64,000 bases of DNA from NCBI GenBank assembly GCA_021396245.1, contig WNYE01000026.1, positions 62,001 to 126,000 of the forward strand, given 5' to 3'. Shown piece after piece: positions 56,327 through 64,000 of the stretch (position 1 is its first letter; each line of letters starts with the position of its first letter). The DNA is from Sporothrix humicola. Its lineage: Eukaryota; Ascomycota; Sordariomycetes; Ophiostomatales; Ophiostomataceae. The notes beneath the pieces were generated by a model. The model was not told where the DNA came from and made no database searches. It saw only the letters and a program-made list of their open reading frames with translations. Position numbers and translations under genes: made by a program.

Positions 56327-58893
56327 ATGTCGACTCTGTCCCCCAACCACACACACTCGATCGACAGCATCGTGAACATGAAGGCCGCTGCGTCCACAAC
56401 AAAAACAACAAAGACGACCACAACCACAGTCAACATGGCCGTGTCAGCAGCAACAAAGCCCAAGGCGGCTTCCGCAAAATCAAAGGCCAATGCCGCCAAC
56501 ACCGAGACGAAGCAAAAGAGCTCCCAGATGCACCGCCGGTCAAGAACAGGTGAGTACCATTATTTTTCAGATCAAAACATTAATGGACCTCCACTAACAT
56601 CACAGGCTGCTACACATGCCGTCTGCGGCGCAAAAAGTGCGACGAGGGCGCTCCCCTCTGCACGGCATGCAAGCATCTCGGCCTGACTTGTGAGTACAAG
56701 CGACCGCACTGGTGGGGCAACAACGAGGCCCGTCGCAACCAGAAGGACGACATCAAGATGATCATCAAGCGCAAGAAGCTGTCCGAGAAGGCCGCATCCA
56801 GCATCCACACCTCTGTCGTCGGCTCGCCGCCGGGCCTCTCGCTCTCCAGCAGCTCCATGCCCACGTCGGCCACCTTCTCCGACCAGCTCGACCGCACGCG
56901 CTCGGCCTCGATCGACTCGCACTACGCCGCCTTTGACTTCAACAGCCCGCCCACGTCCTCGTCCGAGTACGGCGGCGTCCTCACCAACGGCGACAGCAGC
57001 AGCGCCTTCTCGACGCCCCAGATGCACCCCGATTTCATGTTCGGCAGCGGCTTCGCGCCCTACGAGGTCGACATCAAGACCGAGCGCCAGATGTTTGTCA
57101 ACGACGTGCCCACTCTGCACGAGTCCACCACCTCCACCTTCAGCACCTACCACACGCCTCCGCCGCCCGGCACTGTCCTGCCCCCTTACCCCATGGCTGC
57201 GATGGACGGCAGCAACCTCGTTGTCGACCAGGCCATTGGTCTGGGCATGACTGGCGTCCCTGTCGACCCCAATATGCAGACGGGCGTCGCCGGCGAGTGG
57301 ATGGAGCAGGTGTACTCGGAGCGCCGCGAGAGCATGACCGAGGAGACGCTCAACATGCACGTCTTTGACTTCCCGCACGCCAGCTCGCAGCAGGTGGCCA
57401 TTGAGCTCGACCACGGTGACCAGTACCTACTGGAACACTTTGTCCAGCACGTGCTGCCCACGCTCTTCCCCATCCTCGAGGCCAACCAGCACGGCAACGT
57501 CGGTTCCGACCTGATCATGCCGGCTCTGCAGAGCAACAAGTGCTACCTGCACTGCTGCCTCAGCGTCGCCGCTCAGCACTTGAAGGCGCTGCTCGGCAGC
57601 CCCCAGGCGCAGGCCCAGATGCAGGCGGGCCAGCCCGGCCAGCTCGTGCCTACGGCCGGCCTGGACGCCGACATCATGCGCCACCGCTACGCGACCATCT
57701 CCACTCTGTGCCACGCTCTGCCGCGCGACGAGAACCACCAGCAGGTGCTCGAGTCGGCGCTCGCGCTCATCTTCTTCCAGTGTGGAGTCGGCCGCTTCGA
57801 CGATGCTCTGCCCGACGTCCCCTGGCACCAGCACTTCCAGGCCGCGGCTTCTCTTGTGCAGAAGCTCGACCTGCCTGCCCAGGTGACTGCCGGCACCACC
57901 GCCACGCCTGTCACTGCTGTTGAGGACGGCTCTGTCGCTGCCCCTACTGAAGCCGGCGCTGTCAGCGTTGCCACCACGGGCGATGCCACGCAGTCGACGC
58001 CCTTCAACATGACGCTCATGTCCTGGGTCGACATCCTCGGTGCCACCATGCAGGGCCGCGCGCCTGTCTTTGCGCACACCTACCGCGAGAAGCACCTGTC
58101 CCCCCCTCACCTGTCTTCTCTGGGCCTGCGCGAGCTCATGGGCTGCGAGGACCGCGTCATGTACCTGATCTCGGAGATTGCCTGCCTCGAGGCGCTCAAG
58201 GCCAGCGGCATGGACGACATTATGCTCTGCCACCACGTCAGCGTTCTGGGCGACCAGATTGGCCTGACCGAGATTGGCGAGGCGCCTGCCAAGCTGCCCT
58301 TCAATGCCAACGGCACGCTGAGCCCCAAGCAGCTCAGCAAGAACATCACGGCCGCCTACCGCCTGGCCGCTCGCATCTACCTGTGCTCGCTGGTCCCCGG
58401 CTTCTGCCCCTCGCAGGCCAGCTGCCGCGGCCTCGTCGACAAGCTGACGGCCGTCCTGCAGACCATCCCCTGTGGTCCTGCCGGCTTTGACCGCTGCGTC
58501 GTCTGGGTGTACCTCATGGCCGGCTTCGCCTCGATGCCCGGCTCGACCTTCCGCGTCTTCTTTGCGGACCGCATTGCGCAGATGGGCGAGACCGCCGCCA
58601 GCGTCGGCTCCTTTGGCCGCTGTGTCTCTTTGCTTCATGAGACCTGGCTGCAGCAGAACGTGCTCATCCAGCAGCTGCTCGACGACCAGGACCAGCGCCG
58701 CCAGCAGCGCCAGCAGGCCAAGGCCGTCGCTGCTGCCGCCGGCACTGCTCTTCCCGCATCGTCTTCCTCCTCTTCTTCGCCATCGTCGCCTGCCGCCAAC
58801 AACGGCGACGACGAGGCCGATCTGCTCCCGCCCCAGTATGTGCACTGGCGCGAAGTCATGCACATGAAGGGCTGGGATTTCCTGCTAATGTAA
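56327..58893 (+). CDS. Zn(II)2Cys6 transcription factor, fluffy-like conidiation-regulator type, two exons
   Basis: Exons 56327-56549 and 56606-58893, joined across a 56-nt intron (GTGAGT donor, ACTAAC branch, CAG acceptor), give 836 residues. The binuclear zinc cluster is C76-x2-C79-x6-C86-x6-C93-x2-C96-x6-C103 (GCYTCRLRRKKCDEG), followed by the linker CEYKRPHWWGNNEARRNQK and a basic helix MIIKRKKLSEK. The intron falls in the glycine codon just before the first cysteine. An N-terminal Lys/Thr/Ala-rich segment, a Ser/Pro-rich region, the fungal-specific regulatory domain from about residue 346 (DQYLLEHFVQHVLPTLFPIL) and a Ser-rich tail ending WREVMHMKGWDFLLM complete it. The zinc cluster plus the RPxWWxNNExRRxQK linker resembles Neurospora FLUFFY and relatives that control conidiation; that identity is inference and other C6 factors of this subgroup are possible. 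Confidence 0.9.
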
Positions 58894-61800
58894 TTTTTTC
58901 TGTTTCGTTCTGTCTTTTTCTTGCATATTATACCCCATTTCCTTTCTTTCTTTCTTCTTTCGGAGCTGGCTCCACATAAAAACAGAAAAAAGACAAAAAA
59001 AATATTTGGTGACGAGTCGAGGAGAAACCAAAAAACGGACGCCGCAAGGCAAATCAACTGGGAAGGAAACAGCATGGTTAGGAAAAAATCATGACAAACA
59101 GGGGAAGATGGAAACCACTTGATAACAACAGCTTCTTTTTCTTTTTTCTTTTTCTTGTCTTTTTCCTTTTCTTGTCTTTTTCCTTTGTCGTTTGCATTTC
59201 TTTGCATTTCTTTCTTCTTTCTTTCGGGTCTGGTGCATTGGTGGGATCTTTCTGCAGCTTTCTTTGCTTGCACAATCCCCTGGATAGGAACTTCTTCTAT
59301 AGTTTATTAGTCAAACAGCAATGCCTTGGTCTCTTTCAGAGCCGGCAATGAGAAATGAACAAAAACTTCAACTCTATCACACTCTTTAGAAATCAAATGC
59401 AAGTGAAAAGTGACAACAAAAATGACAAGGAAAGTGACAAAGGAAAGTGATGGTGAAGATGATCATAAAAATAAGGGAGCAACGGTAACAACTCACAGTG
59501 ATCGAAGATGATCAACAACTTGAAAATGTACTTACATGAAAACAGATATAGATATCTGATAGTTGGTTTGAGGCTGGTCGTGTCGATGATTAATTTCTGA
59601 ATGATGAACAGCATCGCGAAGAAAACATCACTAAAATACACGTCCTCACACTCTTCTTTATATCTTCTTGTCCTTCATGATCAAAATCAAAGGCCATCAT
59701 GGCCGGCGCCAAATAACACAAAACGGCGCCTACAGCAACGTTCACCGTCAAAACAAACATCAACATCGCGACAATATTGGCTGTCGTGATTCTCTTCTGA
59801 AAAAAATTACCGCCGTAGAGCGCGCTTCTAAAATTGCACCTCCTATCCTGTATTCTATCCTGCTTCTTTTCTCTCCTCCTTCCTTCTCTGCCATCCACCT
59901 TCCGGCCTACACCGCCGAGGCCCGCGTTTCTCTTCGCGCCGGCAGACATCGAATGTCGTGCATTTCGACTGCTGCAAGCCTTTTGAGTGGAAGAGGCACA
60001 AAGTAAACAAACGCTGTCTTCCGTCCAGAACCCAGTACGGCGGCTCCCCAATCATGCTTTTTGTGTTTTTTTGTGTCTTTTTCTGTCCTTTTTTTCTGGG
60101 GTTTTCTGCTGCCCTCCCATTCAAGCGACCGCCGGCCACCAGCCACAGTCCATTCGTGCGTCCTGATTTGACGGGGCCTCTTACTTACTGACCTTCTTTT
60201 CTCCCTCCTAATACCGCGCGGCAGCAGCAAGGCTTCACGATGCCTTGTTTTTGTGGCACTGTGGCTCTGTGGCGGCGACCAAAATAAGGAGGCAAAGAAA
60301 AAGAAATGGGCCGGCGGCAGCGCAGATTACAGGGTTAGTAATGGGAGGGGATAGCTGGACAGAGAAGCATGTCGGCAGACAATGCAATTGTCTATTTGCA
60401 TGCTTCTTTTTCCATTCTCGAAATAGCCGCTTTGGGAGCGCCAGCGATGCAATTCAGAGACCCAGCAGACTCTTCACGACCCGACGCGCCGTTTCACGCG
60501 TGGCGGCTATCATCGAGAAGAATTTCACTTTTTCCTCTTCTCATTTGTTCTTCACTTCTTCTTTCCAATTCTTGATATTCTCCTTCTCTCCTTTCCTTCT
60601 TTCTCCCTGCGGCGGCATTCACGTCATTCAATGGCTGTTGGTGGATCGTCCCGCTGCTTTTTGCTTGCTGGATGCAGGCGGCTACGTACCAAGAATAGAC
60701 ATAACCATGAAGCTGGGCCGGGCCAAGGACTGGCATGCAAATCATCGACATCTCATTGACTCGAAATTTTCTTTTGTTTTTCGGTGCATGGTTTCCGTGC
60801 TGTTGGCCTTTCCACCACTTCTTGAGGTGGCATCGCACCAGTGACATTTCTTCACGAATGACAGTGTCGTCGGGCTTCCTTACATTATCTTCATTGTTCT
60901 CGTACCCAAGGCACAAGAACCTCACGATGTCCTTCCGTTTTTTGGCAAGTGTAAATATCACAATAGAAAAACCGCATATGATGCATATGGCTCGACCGTC
61001 TTCTCCTTCCTCTTTGCATACATTCCCCTCCTTCTACTCTGGGCGAGTATCGCAGCTGCTTCATTGGATGCATCGCCATCGCACTTTCCTTTCTCTCTTT
61101 GAACTGTACAGTCGCGCCTGCCTTTCACAGTTCTTTCGCTATTGACGCCAGCCGCTGGTCGTTCTTGCCACTTTATGTCTTTTTTTAGACTCTAGTGTTT
61201 ATTTTGTCCTCGTCCATGACCTGCCCCCCTTATGTCTCTCTCGTCTCTCGCCTCCTTTTATCCCTCTCTCCATACTACCTCGCTACCCTTTATCCCCTCC
61301 TCCGCGACACGCTCACGATGTCTCTGCCCCTTTGCTCATTTCTCTACGCCTACCCGCATACTGATTTCTCGTTCTGTTAATTGAAAATACAACATGCCCC
61401 TCTCATTGCCCCCCTTTTGCGAGGCTTGCCAGGCTGCCACGAGTCTGCCAATGTATGCCAAAGTCCACCAACTACGACATGCTCTGACGGGACCCTGCGG
61501 AACAATGGAGAGTACGACGTATTCCTACCTCAAGTGCAAGTCAGCCAGCCAGACGGCTCCATATTTTGAGCACAAGCGATCGTGTCCCCAGCCAACCGGG
61601 CAGCGGACAAGCGTTTCAAAACGTCGACACTCCAGCATCAGAGTGGCTTGTGCGTTCTCCGTCCCCTTGTCGGCGGGAGGAATCCAAACTGAGAGAAGAC
61701 ACAAGAGAGAGAAGAGCACGTCTGTCCAGTTCGTATTCCCGCTTTTGAGTTTCTTGGTTCCTCACGGCAAGACACCGGGGGGTTCTTTTTGTCCTTTTGT

Positions 61801-64000
61801 CCCCTCAACCCTGTCCCTTGCTCAGTTTCCGCCATGTTCGCCATCCTCGCCGAGGTCGCCATGCTGTCCTTGCTTTTCCCTCTGCCGGCTTGGTTGACTC
61901 CATATTTACGACGTATTATTTGCTCTGATCTTTTGATCTTTCAGGTGATCGGGGGATCTGCCCGGGCCAGAAGAAAAGGGACAAGAGATTCTCGTGGATC
62001 AGGATTATGCCGAAGAGTACTGACCATCTTTTGTGACCAGGCCCAAGAAATTGACGGCAACGAACATCAAGAACAAAAATAACCACAAATCACAGCACGG
62101 AAACAGAGACAAAATAAAAATAATACACACAGCGCCATTCTTTTCGTCCTCATGTATAGAAAAGCCTCAGAGGAAGAGGCAGCCGGACCCCAATAGCCAC
62201 ACTCACAACGGATCATGGCCATTCCGTGGCCGGTCGTCGTCATCGCTGCCCTCATGGTCCGACACCAAAACGAGAACATCCTCTGGTGGCCACACACTTA
62301 CAAGGCCTAACAAGAGCAAGACAAACAAGAAACGCACGAAAAGAAAAAGAGGAAAAAAAGAAAGAAAAACGAGTCGAAAAGTCCCTTGTGAGCCACTGAG
62401 CCACAATTGAGCGCCCTCTTCTGGCGCCCTCACAAAACAATGTCGAACGTTGACAGCCAACGGATCAAACAAACAATCAAGTGCCGAGCCATGCTGGCCA
62501 ATCAGCGCTCTCTCTCCGTGTAAATGGGAGCCTCTCAACACAGCAGGAGCCCCTGCAGGCGCCGAGCGCCGACCAAAGCGCTTGCAAGGGAACGAGGAGA
62601 ATATTCGTCCAAAATCAAGGGAAAAATGAGAGGAATTGTGAAAAGTTCACACAAGAAAAAAGGAAGAGAGCTTCTCGTCCACAACTCAGACGAACTCCTT
62701 GACCTATCGTTCGGCTGGACCCTGCACATTCGCGAAACGGGAGTGCCTCAGATCGCGGCGGCGGGTCGCCCACAACGCTCGCCATGGGCGCCCCAGTGAA
62801 ACATCTTGCGGCCCCTTGGCTGTCGCACCAACCAACCATTTTCTCCTGTCGTCACGACGCTCTGGTGGCGGAGGGTCGCTTTCTCTCTCTTTTATGTCTT
62901 TTTCTCTCTTTTCTTTTTGCTTTGAGCTACCCTGGCGAAGTGCAATTCTTACTCATCTATGCATTTTTGACCCTTTTTACCCATTTTGCCCACCATTGAC
63001 TCGTTTGCTGGCCTGCATTCTCACGCTGCGATGCGATGCTGCCCGTATTGACTCCCTTTTTACTCACTTTTGCTGCTGGGGGGAGGGTACCATTCGTCTG
63101 GACTGTCTCCAGCCTGCTGTTTCGGCGCATCCTTCCTTTCCCATTCTGGCTCCACGTTGTTTGCACTTTGCACATTTTTTGCAGCCAGTGTGCCTTTCTC
63201 ACGAGAACCCTTGACGGGCTTTGAGAGGACTTGAGTGATATTGTATGCTTTTTTTCTCGGTTTCCACTTGATTTTGTCGCCGTATTCTCGCACCGGAAGC
63301 CCGGGCCCCGCAAATTGCCTTCTTCATGCTTGTACTTCACCATGTTCTCCCTCACCATCGACACCATGTAAGTGCTCGGTGGATATGGATGTGTCTGCAA
63401 ATATGTGCGTGCTAGCGTGCGTGCGCATCAGCTTCCCGTCTGTCACGACTCACTACTCACGGATGCCCAGAGTTGCCCCTCCCCACTTTCTCAACCCATG
63501 CCACTTGGTCAAACATCGAAACACACGATGAGATCACTGGTCGTTGGTGATCCATCCAGACAGTCCGTCCAGACATCCCCATACATTTTCCCGTATCCTT
63601 TGAATTTCTCTAAAGTCTTGTCGGAAAATTGCCTAGTTGAGGTTGGGAGGCTCCTTGAGCAGGGGCCATCACGTCGTTTTCCCACTCCCTTGTGCCCCAT
63701 ATCACTCGTGGTGCTCTGCACAAAGAAAGCCCCAGCCAGTCGTTTGGTCACTCTTTTTTGGTCCGTTTTGTTCATCGTCGTTTGTTCTTGTTTCTCTTGG
63801 TCCCCGTTTCCCTTTCTTCTTTTTCTTTCACTTTGTTCTCAGTGTTTCTTTTCATCCTTTTTGCTTCTCTTTTTTTCTTCTTTCATGAAATCAAAGACGT
63901 AGGCCTTTATCGTGCCACCTTTGTTCTTTTCACAACACCATTTCTCTTCTTGATTCCTTTCTTTCTTCACACCTCCTTTCACAAACGCTCCTTGCTTGGA
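58894..64000. other. 5.1-kb region downstream of the transcription factor without a recognised gene
   Basis: It holds the 3' end of the factor gene. A T-rich block at 59130-59200 has a doubled CTTGTCTTTTTCCTTT-like unit. A perfect inverted repeat GGCCAT-C-ATGGCC lies at 59692-59704, next to two GGCGCC sites. Open frames up to 199 codons are low-complexity and share no domain that I recognise. The region may continue the non-coding domain or belong to a gene outside the window. Confidence 0.5.

Noticed and set aside
57427..58863. 478-codon open frame antisense to the Zn2Cys6 factor
   Set aside because: It is explained by GC-rich third positions of the sense gene; the product is Arg/Gly/Ala/Val-rich without recognisable motifs.

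Overview
The window reads as nuclear DNA of a filamentous ascomycete, most likely a sordariomycete (Ophiostomatales/Sporothrix-like is a guess only). The reasons are short spliceosomal introns (mostly 50-80 nt, GTRAGT-type donors, CTAAC-type branch points, CAG/TAG acceptors), CT-rich 5' leaders, C/G-ending codons, and a gene set typical of filamentous fungi: WSC protein, MIC27, TPC1, OCT1, a SAM/PH protein and a Zn2Cys6 regulator. I saw no tRNA or rRNA gene, transposon, CRISPR array or virus-like gene.

Left part (1-12.5 kb): an AIF/AMID-type flavoprotein, an ACS-family (allantoate/pantothenate-like) MFS permease convergent with a TauD/TfdA-type dioxygenase (a plausible uptake-plus-catabolism pair with GATA motifs upstream of the dioxygenase), the proteasome assembly chaperone PAC3, then a 3.6-kb spacer and an NAD-dependent formate dehydrogenase with a mitochondrial-type presequence and an unusually long first intron.

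Middle part (12.5-36.2 kb): a dense block of housekeeping genes. A RED-like (spliceosome-associated) protein and the translesion polymerase REV1 diverge from a 0.5-kb promoter with cell-cycle-type motifs. Then come a WSC-domain surface protein, a run of nuclear genes for mitochondrial proteins (OCT1 divergent from MIC27, the thiamine-pyrophosphate carrier TPC1, a superoxide-dismutase-like mitoribosomal protein), a conserved protein of unknown function, and a SAM+PH protein whose start codon appears to stand alone in its exon.

Right part (36.2-64 kb): about 27.8 kb with one convincing gene, a Zn2Cys6 transcription factor (56327-58893) resembling the fluffy-type conidiation regulators. It is preceded by about 20 kb without a convincing gene, and directly by a TATA motif and an 836-nt stretch with no ATG at all, which looks like a very long selected 5' leader. 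This architecture, a lone developmental-type regulator inside a very large non-coding domain, is the most interesting thing in the window. All homology statements come from reading the translated sequence, not from a database search.
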